Under the pieces are notes generated by a model. It searched no databases and was not told the DNA's origin. It saw nothing but the letters and a program-made list of their open reading frames with translations. 64,000 bases of DNA from Bacteroidota bacterium (GTDB taxonomy: Bacteria; Bacteroidota; Bacteroidia; Flavobacteriales; Flavobacteriaceae). Positions 34,961 through 42,666 of the stretch are shown piece after piece (within the stretch, counting starts at the first letter, position 1; each line of letters opens with the position of its first letter). The stretch covers positions 124,001-188,000 of the forward strand of contig JAIUNZ010000001.1 in NCBI GenBank assembly GCA_020161455.1. The letters run 5' to 3'. Position numbers and translations under genes: made by a program.

Positions 34961-34988
34961 TGCTATTAGGTTATAATTTTTATTTTTG
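34961..34988 (+). promoter_or_regulatory. Strong Bacteroidota promoter (TTG-N17-TATTTTTG) for the Dlt-like operon
   Basis: TTG at 34961-34963 is followed after exactly 17 bases by TATTTTTG at 34981-34988. This is the best match in the window to the Bacteroidota consensus TTG-N17-19-TAnnTTTG. Transcription would start near 34994, about 27 bases before the ATG of the adenylation-enzyme gene. Confidence 0.65.
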
Positions 34989-35020
34989 TGAATCTTAAAC
35001 TATAAAAATTGTACTAATAA

Positions 35021-36529
35021 ATGAATCATCAAAAAGAACATGATTTTTTTCAGTCTTTAAAAAACAACTTGATTAGACATGAAAAACGAAATGCTTTTTT
35101 TATAAATAATGTTTTTTACTCTTATTCAGAATTAGCACAATCCATTTCAAACATTAGAAGTATTATAAAAGAAAAAACTAATGAAAATGAAAAAATAATT
35201 GGTCTTATTACCAACGATGATTTAGAAACTTATGCCGCCATTCTTGCTTTGTGGTTTGAAGGAAAAGCCTATGTACCTTTAAATCCCAGTGTTCCAAATG
35301 AAAGAAATCAAAAAATCATTAATGAAGCTGGAATTATCACAATTATAGATTCTTCAGAGCTTACTGTTTTTGCAAATTTTAATACAATAGAAAGCAAGAA
35401 AATAAAAACAGTTTCACTCAATTTAAATCCAACTGAGTCAGCTGATAACAACCTGGTTTATCTACTATTTACTTCAGGAACTACAGGAAAACCAAAAGGT
35501 GTGCCTATTTCCAAAGAAAATCTTGAAGGCTTTTTAAGTGCGTTTTGGCATCTAAACTATGATATTACAGAAGAAGATCGATTTCTTCAAATGTTTGAAT
35601 TAACTTTTGATTTATCGGTAATGTCCTTTTTAATTCCATTACTCAGCGGTTCATGCATATATTTAGTACCCAAAGACAAAATAAAATACAGCTATATCAT
35701 TGAATTAATGGAAGAACAAGAATTGACCGTAGCGTTAATGGTTCCGTCAATGTTGTATTATTTGAGACCTTATTTTGACGAAATAGATTTACCCAAAATG
35801 AAGTATAGTTTATTTTGTGGAGAAGCACTTTCGTTAGACATAACTCAAGAATGGAGTAAATGTTTGCCAAATTCAAAAATAACAAATGTTTATGGACCAA
35901 CAGAAGACACCATTTTTTGTACTTTTTATGATTATAAAAAATTAGAACCAAATAAAACGTATAATGGAATTCTTTCAATAGGAAAATCAATGCTGAATAA
36001 CTATTCGATAATTGTAGATGAGAACAATGCTATTTTATCAGCTGGAAAGGTTGGAGAGCTTTGTTTAGGTGGAGTTCAATTATCATCAGGATATTGGAAA
36101 AATGAAGAAAAAAATCAAGAAAGTTTTTTTTATACCAATTACAACAACAAGCATGAACGGTTTTACAAAACTGGTGACTTGTGCAAAATAGATGAATTTG
36201 GAGATTTATTGTACCTTGGAAGAATGGATTTTCAAATCAAAATTCAAGGTTATCGTGTAGAACTGTCGGAAATAGAATATTATGCTAAAGAATTTTTATC
36301 AAAAATTAATGTTGTCGTATTAACAATAATTGATCATTTAGGAAATAATGAAGTAGGAATGGTAATTGAATCAAAAAAATTTGACAGTAAAGAATTACTT
36401 GAATTCTTGAAACTTAAACTTCCATATTATATGGTTCCTAAAAAAGTTAATTTTATTGATAACTTTCCACTTAATAGCAATGGCAAAATCGACAGAAAAG
36501 AACTTGAAACACTGTTTTATAATAAATAA
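35021..36529 (+). CDS. DltA-like amino-acid adenylation enzyme (acyl-carrier ligase)
   Basis: A 502-residue stand-alone adenylation domain of the acyl-activating superfamily. The core motifs are LLFTSGTTGKPKGVPIS (A3, residues 149-165), ELTFDLSVMSFLIPLLSG (A4, 193-210, with Asp197 at the position that binds the amino group in amino-acid-activating domains), YGPTEDT (A5, 291-297), YKTGDL (A7, 383-388) and the catalytic Lys489 in NGKIDRKE (A10). It should form an aminoacyl-adenylate and load the carrier protein two genes downstream. The arrangement resembles DltA, which activates D-Ala, but the amino acid here is unknown. Its stop shares one base with the next start. Confidence 0.88.
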   Translation: MNHQKEHDFFQSLKNNLIRHEKRNAFFINNVFYSYSELAQSISNIRSIIKEKTNENEKIIGLITNDDLETYAAILALWFEGKAYVPLNPSVPNERNQKIINEAGIITIIDSSELTVFANFNTIESKKIKTVSLNLNPTESADNNLVYLLFTSGTTGKPKGVPISKENLEGFLSAFWHLNYDITEEDRFLQMFELTFDLSVMSFLIPLLSGSCIYLVPKDKIKYSYIIELMEEQELTVALMVPSMLYYLRPYFDEIDLPKMKYSLFCGEALSLDITQEWSKCLPNSKITNVYGPTEDTIFCTFYDYKKLEPNKTYNGILSIGKSMLNNYSIIVDENNAILSAGKVGELCLGGVQLSSGYWKNEEKNQESFFYTNYNNKHERFYKTGDLCKIDEFGDLLYLGRMDFQIKIQGYRVELSEIEYYAKEFLSKINVVVLTIIDHLGNNEVGMVIESKKFDSKELLEFLKLKLPYYMVPKKVNFIDNFPLNSNGKIDRKELETLFYNK

Positions 36530-37191
36530 TGAGTAGCTATATACTAAGACAAGCTAACAATGAAGACATTCCTTTTTTAGCAAAAACCATCATGGAAGCT
36601 GAAAAAAGTGGAACAGAAAAGTTTAGTTTTTCAACTCTTTTTAATAAAAATGAAAAAGAAGCATTGCAACTAATAGAACAAATGCTAGAAGAAGAAATAG
36701 TTGGTTGTGAAATTTCAATAAATAGTTTTAAGGTTATTGAATTTGACGGAAAAGTAGTAGCAGCATTTGCAGGTTGGATAGAAACTTTTGATACAGAAAT
36801 TACTTCTGGTTTACTAAAATCAAATTTAATTGGTTATACCTTTGGCAAAGAAAGCATTCATTTTTTTATGGGCAAATCCAATTTACTAAAAGAAATACAA
36901 ATTAAAAGAGAGCCAAAAACATTACAACTAGAATATTTATATGTTTTACCCGAATACAGAGGAAAAAAATTGACAAATGAGTTAATTAATAAACATATTA
37001 ATGATGCAAGAAATTTATTTTTACACCTAAAAAAAGTGCAAGTTCAGGTTTTTAAAAATAATAGCGGTGCTATCAAAGTATATGAAAACTGTGGTTTTAA
37101 AATTACTAAAGTTTTTAAATCAAAAAATGAGGAAATATTAGACTATTTGCCGTCAAACGAAAAATATTTAATGGAAAAAAAATTAAACTAA
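36529..37191 (+). CDS. GNAT-family N-acetyltransferase inside the Dlt-like operon
   Basis: A 220-residue GNAT protein. The acetyl-CoA-binding core is LEYLYVLPEYRGKKLTNELI (motif A-like, with YRGKKL in place of RGxGxG) followed by VQVQVFKNNSGAIKVYENCGFKI (motif B region). The N-terminal part is longer than in minimal GNATs. It starts at ATG 36529 overlapping the adenylation gene by one base, and the carrier gene follows 6 bases later, so it belongs to the operon. It may acylate the amino group of the activated amino acid before or after transfer. dltABCD operons have no GNAT, so its presence is unusual. Confidence 0.82.
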   Translation: MSSYILRQANNEDIPFLAKTIMEAEKSGTEKFSFSTLFNKNEKEALQLIEQMLEEEIVGCEISINSFKVIEFDGKVVAAFAGWIETFDTEITSGLLKSNLIGYTFGKESIHFFMGKSNLLKEIQIKREPKTLQLEYLYVLPEYRGKKLTNELINKHINDARNLFLHLKKVQVQVFKNNSGAIKVYENCGFKITKVFKSKNEEILDYLPSNEKYLMEKKLN

Positions 37192-37197
37192 ACAATT

Positions 37198-37446
37198 ATG
37201 AATAGAAGTGAAATTTTAGAAAAAATTGGCATTATATTGACTTCGGTATTAGGACATGATAATTTTGAGTTACAAGAAAATTTATCAGCAAAAGATGTAG
37301 ATGGTTGGGATTCTTTAACTCACATGATTATTATTACTGAAATTGAAGCAAAATTTGAAGTTAGATTTAAATTAAAAGAATTAAACAAACTTAATAATAT
37401 GGGAAATCTTTTAGACCTAGTAAGCAATAAATTAGCCGAAAAATAA
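37198..37446 (+). CDS. Acyl/peptidyl carrier protein of the Dlt-like operon
   Basis: An 82-residue four-helix carrier protein. The phosphopantetheine attachment site is in VDGWDSLTHM, with Ser39 in the DSL motif. This is DltC-like or fatty-acid-ACP-like in size. It would carry the aminoacyl group made by the adenylation enzyme to the membrane acyltransferase. It sits 6 bases after the GNAT gene and 9 bases before the MBOAT gene. Confidence 0.9.
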   Translation: MNRSEILEKIGIILTSVLGHDNFELQENLSAKDVDGWDSLTHMIIITEIEAKFEVRFKLKELNKLNNMGNLLDLVSNKLAEK

Positions 37447-37455
37447 ATCTCGAAC

Positions 37456-38901
37456 ATGACTTTCAATTCATTTGAGTTTTTGGTGTTTTTTTTAATTTTT
37501 TACTTTTTATATTGGAGTGTTTTTTCTGGCAATTTAAAAATTCAAAATATACTGTTATTAATAAGCAGTTATTTTTTTTATTCATGGTGTAATTGGAAAT
37601 TTTTATCAATTTTAATTATTAGTTCAATACTATTTTATTCCTTAGGAAATGCAATTTCTAAAACTGAAAACGAAAAGAAAAAAACTTTTTTATTATACAT
37701 AGCTGTTTTTCAGTCATTAGGAGTGCTTTTTTTGTTTAAATATTTAAACTTCTTCATTAGTTCAGTTGCTGATTTCTTGGCTATCTTTAATCTAAATGCT
37801 GATATTCATACTTTAAAAATAATATTACCGTTAGGAATCAGTTTTTATACTTTTAGATTACTAAGTTATATATTAGATATTTATAACGAAAAAATTGAAC
37901 CAACCACCAATTGGATTATTTTTTTCAATTATGTTTCATTCTTTCCTTGTCTAATTGCTGGTCCAATAGATAGAGCCGATAATTTGATTCCTCAACTTGA
38001 AAAAAAACGAGAATTCAGCTATCAACTAGCCGTAGATGGGTTTCGTCAAATACTTTGGGGATTATTTAAAAAAATAGTTGTTGCAGATAGTTGTGCAATA
38101 ATAACAAATGAAATTTTTGATAACTATCAAGATTATCCTGCAAGTTCTTTATTGATTGGTGCCTTTATTTATATTATTCAAATATATGCTGATTTTTCAG
38201 GCTATTCTGATATGGCAATAGGAATATCTAAGTTATTAGGGTTTTCTATTCCAAAAAATTTCAACTATCCTTTTTTTGCTACCAATATTGCAGAATTTTG
38301 GAAGCGTTGGCATATTTCGTTAACCAGTTGGATGACAGAGTATGTTTATACGCCTTTATCGTTTTTTTTTAGAAAACATGGTAAATATGGTATAATAATT
38401 TCAATTCTAATCAATTTTATTCTTGTTGGATTGTGGCACGGAAGCCAATGGACTTTTATAGTGTTTGGTTTACTGCATGGTATTTATTTTATACCATTGC
38501 TTTTAAATGGTACTTTAAATAAAAAAAATATAACAAAAAATGGTTTCAAAACTTTCATAGATATCATAACCACTTTTAGCATCGTAATGTTAACGGGTGT
38601 TGTATTTAGATCAAGCAGTGTTTCTATGGCTTGCGAATTTTATATAAATCTTTTTTCAAGTTCATTTTTTAGTTGGCCATTAATTACAACTGGCTATATG
38701 TTTTTATTGGTAACAGTTCTTTATATAACTATAATGTTCGTTATAGAATGGTTTGGAAGACAAGATTCATTTGGCATTGCAACTACTTTTATTAAAAAAT
38801 CAAAATCAATTAGATGGAGTTTTTATATTTTTTTAGCCCTTTCAATTTATTATTTTTCGTTTAGTGATAAAACACAACAATTCATTTATTTACAGTTTTA
38901 A
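37456..38901 (+). CDS. MBOAT-family O-acyltransferase (DltB-like), second copy
   Basis: A 481-residue membrane protein of the DltB/AlgI group, with blocks LPLGISFYTFRLLSYILDIY, FFPCLIAGPIDRA, IYADFSGYSDMAIGISK, WKRWHISLTSWMTEYVYTP (His286) and VGLWHGSQWTF (His328). It matches the first MBOAT at the same residue numbers through residue 300, indicating paralogues. Differences include a more hydrophobic loop after residue 300. With the ligase and carrier upstream, it is the likely channel through which the carrier-bound acyl group crosses the membrane. Confidence 0.92.
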   Translation: MTFNSFEFLVFFLIFYFLYWSVFSGNLKIQNILLLISSYFFYSWCNWKFLSILIISSILFYSLGNAISKTENEKKKTFLLYIAVFQSLGVLFLFKYLNFFISSVADFLAIFNLNADIHTLKIILPLGISFYTFRLLSYILDIYNEKIEPTTNWIIFFNYVSFFPCLIAGPIDRADNLIPQLEKKREFSYQLAVDGFRQILWGLFKKIVVADSCAIITNEIFDNYQDYPASSLLIGAFIYIIQIYADFSGYSDMAIGISKLLGFSIPKNFNYPFFATNIAEFWKRWHISLTSWMTEYVYTPLSFFFRKHGKYGIIISILINFILVGLWHGSQWTFIVFGLLHGIYFIPLLLNGTLNKKNITKNGFKTFIDIITTFSIVMLTGVVFRSSSVSMACEFYINLFSSSFFSWPLITTGYMFLLVTVLYITIMFVIEWFGRQDSFGIATTFIKKSKSIRWSFYIFLALSIYYFSFSDKTQQFIYLQF

Positions 38902-38903
38902 AA

Positions 38904-39833
38904 ATGAAACATCTATTTAAAAACGTAGTTCCATTTATTTGTCTATTTTTTACGGTTATTTTAGTCATTCAAATAGCAATATCAACAAGGATAAAGGGAA
39001 AAAGTGTTACAGGTTTTGACACTCTTGACACCACTGAAAACATTAATGCTGATTTAGTTTTTATTGGAAGTTCACGTTGTTGGGCACATTTTGATCCTAA
39101 TTTTTTTGAAGAAAATTACAACTTAAAATCTGTAAATATTGGAATGAGTGGTTTTTCAGAAATTGAACCCACAAAACTGAGATTGAAAAATTATTTAGCT
39201 AAAAATAAAAAACCAAAATATGTTATATTTAATATTGATCCTTTCTTAAAAGCTACGATTAAAAAAAATAAAAATTTAATTAATAAAAACAGTTATTCAG
39301 TTTATGCCTTTTTACCAAGCAAAAAAAATCTTGCTATTGTAAATTTTTATAAATTCAATAACTATGAAAAATATATTCCGCTGTATGCTATATTCAAGTA
39401 TAAAATTTTATTTGATTGCCTTACTTTAAATAAGTCAAATTCATTTCCAAACGGATTTGAATCAAATGATGAAATTTGGAATCAAAAAAAATATCCTAGC
39501 TCAGCAATTAATAAAAAATTTTTTTTTAAACAAAATGAAACACATAAAATCACTGATGCTTTAGAAGAATTAAAACTGTTATGCAAAGAAAATAACATTC
39601 AACTCATTTGCATACAAACTCCAGTTTACAAATCAACCTATGATACAAAAGCATTTGAAATTCCTAAAACAATCTGTAAAAAACTAAACATACCATTTAT
39701 AGACCTAAGCAATTCCTATATTAAAGATAAAATGAATTATTTTTACAACGACATTCATCTAAATAAAAATGGTGTTACTGAAATGAACAAACTTCTTAAG
39801 AATGAAAAGGAATTAACTAATTTTTTAAAATAA
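38904..39833 (+). CDS. SGNH/DltD-like exported protein, last gene of the Dlt-like operon
   Basis: A 309-residue protein with an N-terminal membrane anchor (about residues 7-27) and an extracytoplasmic SGNH-like domain. The block I serine is in LVFIGSSRCWAHFDPNFF (Ser56/Ser57) and the C-terminal FYNDIHLNKNG carries the Asp/His pair. It starts 2 bases after the MBOAT stop, so translation is coupled. By analogy with DltD it would help transfer the acyl group from the MBOAT to the outer polymer. Sequence is AT-rich and weakly conserved, so the family call is tentative. Confidence 0.7.
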   Translation: MKHLFKNVVPFICLFFTVILVIQIAISTRIKGKSVTGFDTLDTTENINADLVFIGSSRCWAHFDPNFFEENYNLKSVNIGMSGFSEIEPTKLRLKNYLAKNKKPKYVIFNIDPFLKATIKKNKNLINKNSYSVYAFLPSKKNLAIVNFYKFNNYEKYIPLYAIFKYKILFDCLTLNKSNSFPNGFESNDEIWNQKKYPSSAINKKFFFKQNETHKITDALEELKLLCKENNIQLICIQTPVYKSTYDTKAFEIPKTICKKLNIPFIDLSNSYIKDKMNYFYNDIHLNKNGVTEMNKLLKNEKELTNFLK

Positions 39834-39877
39834 ATCCTTAAATTCGCAATCTCAATTAATTTAGAAAATCATACAGT

Positions 39878-41266
39878 ATGAAATACGATATTATTGTTTT
39901 AGGAAGTGGTCCAGGTGGATATGTAACTGCAATTCGCGCCTCACAATTAGGGTTTAAAGTTGCCATAATAGAAAAAGAAAATTTAGGTGGAATTTGCCTT
40001 AATTGGGGTTGTATTCCAACCAAAGCACTTTTAAAATCAGCTCAAGTATTTGATTATCTAAAACATGCTTCAGATTATGGGTTAACCGTAAAAGAATTCG
40101 ATAAAGACTTTTCTGCTGTGGTAAAACGTTCTCGCGATGTAGCAGACGGAATGAGTAAAGGAGTTCAGTTCTTGATGAAGAAAAACAAAATTGATGTTAT
40201 TGATGGTTTTGGCAAAATTAAACCAGGAAAAAAAATAGACGTAACCGCAGCTGACGGAAAAGTAACTGAATATTCTGCCGATCACATCATTATTGCTACT
40301 GGCGCACGCTCTCGTGAATTGCCAAATTTACCACAAGATGGTAAAAAAGTAATCGGATACAGACAAGCAATGACTCTACCCGAGCAACCTAAATCTATGA
40401 TAGTAGTGGGTTCTGGAGCTATTGGTGTTGAATTTGCACATTTTTATAATTCTATGGGAACACAAGTAACTATTGTAGAATTTATGCCAAATGTTGTTCC
40501 AGTTGAAGATGAAGACGTATCCAAACAAATGGAACGTTCGATGAAAAAAGCTGGCATTACCATTATGACTAGTTCATCTGTTGAAAAAATTGACACTTCT
40601 GGGAATGGAGTAAAAGCTTATGTAAAAACAGCTAAAGGTGAAGAAATTATTGAAGCTGACATTTTACTTTCTGCCGTTGGAATTAAAACAAATATTGAAA
40701 ATATAGGTTTAGAAGAAGTTGGAATTGCAACTGATAAAGATAAAATTTTGGTAAATGCCTACAACCAAACAAATGTACCAGGATATTATGCCATTGGAGA
40801 TGTTACGCCAGGACAAGCATTAGCTCACGTTGCTTCTGCCGAAGGAATCAATTGTGTAGAGAAAATAGCTGGAATGCATGTTGACCCAATTGATTATGGC
40901 AATGTTCCAGGTTGTACATATGCCACACCCGAAATTGCTTCTGTTGGACTAACAGAAAAACAAGCCAAAGAAAAAGGATACGAACTAAAAATTGGTAAAT
41001 TTCCGTTTTCTGCTTCAGGCAAAGCTAGTGCTGCAGGTACAAAAGATGGTTTTGTGAAGGTAATTTTTGATGCTAAATATGGTGAATGGTTAGGTTGTCA
41101 CATGATTGGTGCTGGTGTTACTGATATGATTGCAGAAGCAGTTGTAGCAAGAAAACTAGAGACCACAGGACACGAAATCTTAAAAGCTATTCATCCACAT
41201 CCAACAATGAGCGAAGCTGTTATGGAAGCTGTTGCTGATGCTTACGGTGAAGTAATACATTTATAA
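39878..41266 (+). CDS. lpdA: Dihydrolipoyl dehydrogenase (E3)
   Basis: A 462-residue flavoprotein that reoxidises dihydrolipoyl groups of 2-oxoacid dehydrogenases or the glycine cleavage system using NAD. The FAD site is YDIIVLGSGPGGYVTAIR, the redox disulfide is Cys40 and Cys45 in GGICLNWGCIPTK, the NAD site is MIVVGSGAIGVEFAHF, and the His-Glu pair is His441 and Glu446 in IHPHPTMSE. The gene is 44 bases after the Dlt-like operon and has its own terminator downstream; a functional link with the operon is unlikely. Confidence 0.96.
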   Translation: MKYDIIVLGSGPGGYVTAIRASQLGFKVAIIEKENLGGICLNWGCIPTKALLKSAQVFDYLKHASDYGLTVKEFDKDFSAVVKRSRDVADGMSKGVQFLMKKNKIDVIDGFGKIKPGKKIDVTAADGKVTEYSADHIIIATGARSRELPNLPQDGKKVIGYRQAMTLPEQPKSMIVVGSGAIGVEFAHFYNSMGTQVTIVEFMPNVVPVEDEDVSKQMERSMKKAGITIMTSSSVEKIDTSGNGVKAYVKTAKGEEIIEADILLSAVGIKTNIENIGLEEVGIATDKDKILVNAYNQTNVPGYYAIGDVTPGQALAHVASAEGINCVEKIAGMHVDPIDYGNVPGCTYATPEIASVGLTEKQAKEKGYELKIGKFPFSASGKASAAGTKDGFVKVIFDAKYGEWLGCHMIGAGVTDMIAEAVVARKLETTGHEILKAIHPHPTMSEAVMEAVADAYGEVIHL

Positions 41267-41282
41267 ATGATAAATTTTATAT

Positions 41283-41315
41283 AAAAAAAGGCTCACAAAT
41301 TGTGAGCCTTTTTTT
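41283..41315. terminator. Bidirectional terminator between lpdA and the TPR gene
   Basis: A 16-bp arm pair (AAAAAAAGGCTCACAA / TTGTGAGCCTTTTTTT) around a single A, flanked by A- and T-runs, between convergent genes. Confidence 0.9.
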
Positions 41316-41330
41316 ATTTAATATTCTGAA

Positions 41331-42650
41331 TTAATTATTCATTTTAGCTTTTAAAGCTTTATATTTATCTGTCATTTCAAGTGCATTATAAACACTCATT
41401 AATGTTTTTGCAGCCGGTTCATTGTCAGGTTTTAATTCTACTGCTTTCTCCAAATAAGGTAATAATGCTTGGAAATTTTTCTCGCGTTCGGCTTTAATTA
41501 CCGCATATCGCTTATTATCTTTATCTGATGTAGTTAGTTTGTTCATTTCTTCAACATATTTTTCGTCGCCACGAAGCATGACTTCTGATAAATTTAAATA
41601 TGCATTAAAATAATCTGGTTTAATTGAAATAGCTTTTTTATAGTATTTGATAGCGTCTTCCAGCTGATCTGCTTGAGAACTTATAACTCCTAAATTATAT
41701 ACTAAATCGGCATTATTAGGATCTTTATCTAAGGCTTCATTTATTAATTTTTTATAAGTAGTAATGTCTTTCAATTTTAAATATAAATCAGCTTCTGTCA
41801 AAATTAGATTTGCATCATCTGGATTTTCAATTCTTGCTCGTGAAACTGCCTTCATTGCTTCGTCAGTTTTACCTTGTTGTACTAATATCAAAGCAACGTT
41901 TTTATAAATTTCAGCTTTTTTAGACTCAATTTTCTCATCTCTAGGTTTTTCATAAGTACCTACTTTAACAAATGTATCTCGTGTAGTTTTATTATTTCCA
42001 AAAGATTCTTCTTGCTTGTTTGTTTTATTAACTGCATAATAAATCATACCATCTCCTATATAATTAAGACGAATTAATTCATTATAATATTCTAAAGCCG
42101 TGTCATAATCTTGACCATTAGTAGCATAGCTGGCAGCATAATAAAGTTGGTCAACGTCTTTTTTATCCATTAAATACAAAGAATGAAATATACTTGCGCT
42201 TTCTTTGAACTTCTTTTGATTTCCCATTTCAATGGCAAGGTTTAATATAATAGGCTTAGATTGAGCAAATTCTTCATTAATATCATCTGTAAATGTTTTT
42301 TTCCCTGATTTTTTTTCAAAATCAATAACATCACTATAAGTTTTCGCTAATTCAGAAATATATTTTGGCGTATAAACTCTTTGCAAATCCATCATGTTTG
42401 GTACTTGCCCTTTAGATGCAAGTTCCATTTGTGGAATGTTAACTTTATAATAATTAAGTGCCATTTTATCAGCTTCGTCAGAAGCTACTTTTTCCAAACT
42501 AGCAACATTCATTTTGTATTCCTCAACTTCTTTTGCAGATGGAACGTCTTTATCATAAATCTTTTTCAGTTTTTTTAATTCGTCTTTCTGAGCGAAATTT
42601 GAAACTGAAACTAGCAATGCTGATGCTAATATAATTTGTCTAATTTTCAT
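41331..42650 (-). CDS. Exported tetratricopeptide-repeat protein
   Basis: A 439-residue protein with a signal peptide (MKIRQIILASALLVSVSNFAQ). At least four TPR units are visible in the second half, such as NYIGDGM-preceded LDQLYYAASYATNGQDYDTA, ALILVQQGKTDEAMKAVSRA, DPNNADLVYNLGVISSQADQ and LEDAIKYYKKAISIKPDYFN. TPR proteins serve as protein-protein scaffolds; this one is likely periplasmic or outer-membrane-associated. The gene is 16 bases downstream of gyrA on the same strand and may be co-transcribed, though a functional link is not apparent. Confidence 0.85.
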   Translation of the reverse strand: MKIRQIILASALLVSVSNFAQKDELKKLKKIYDKDVPSAKEVEEYKMNVASLEKVASDEADKMALNYYKVNIPQMELASKGQVPNMMDLQRVYTPKYISELAKTYSDVIDFEKKSGKKTFTDDINEEFAQSKPIILNLAIEMGNQKKFKESASIFHSLYLMDKKDVDQLYYAASYATNGQDYDTALEYYNELIRLNYIGDGMIYYAVNKTNKQEESFGNNKTTRDTFVKVGTYEKPRDEKIESKKAEIYKNVALILVQQGKTDEAMKAVSRARIENPDDANLILTEADLYLKLKDITTYKKLINEALDKDPNNADLVYNLGVISSQADQLEDAIKYYKKAISIKPDYFNAYLNLSEVMLRGDEKYVEEMNKLTTSDKDNKRYAVIKAEREKNFQALLPYLEKAVELKPDNEPAAKTLMSVYNALEMTDKYKALKAKMNN

Positions 42651-42666
42651 ATTTCTAAAATTTTAG

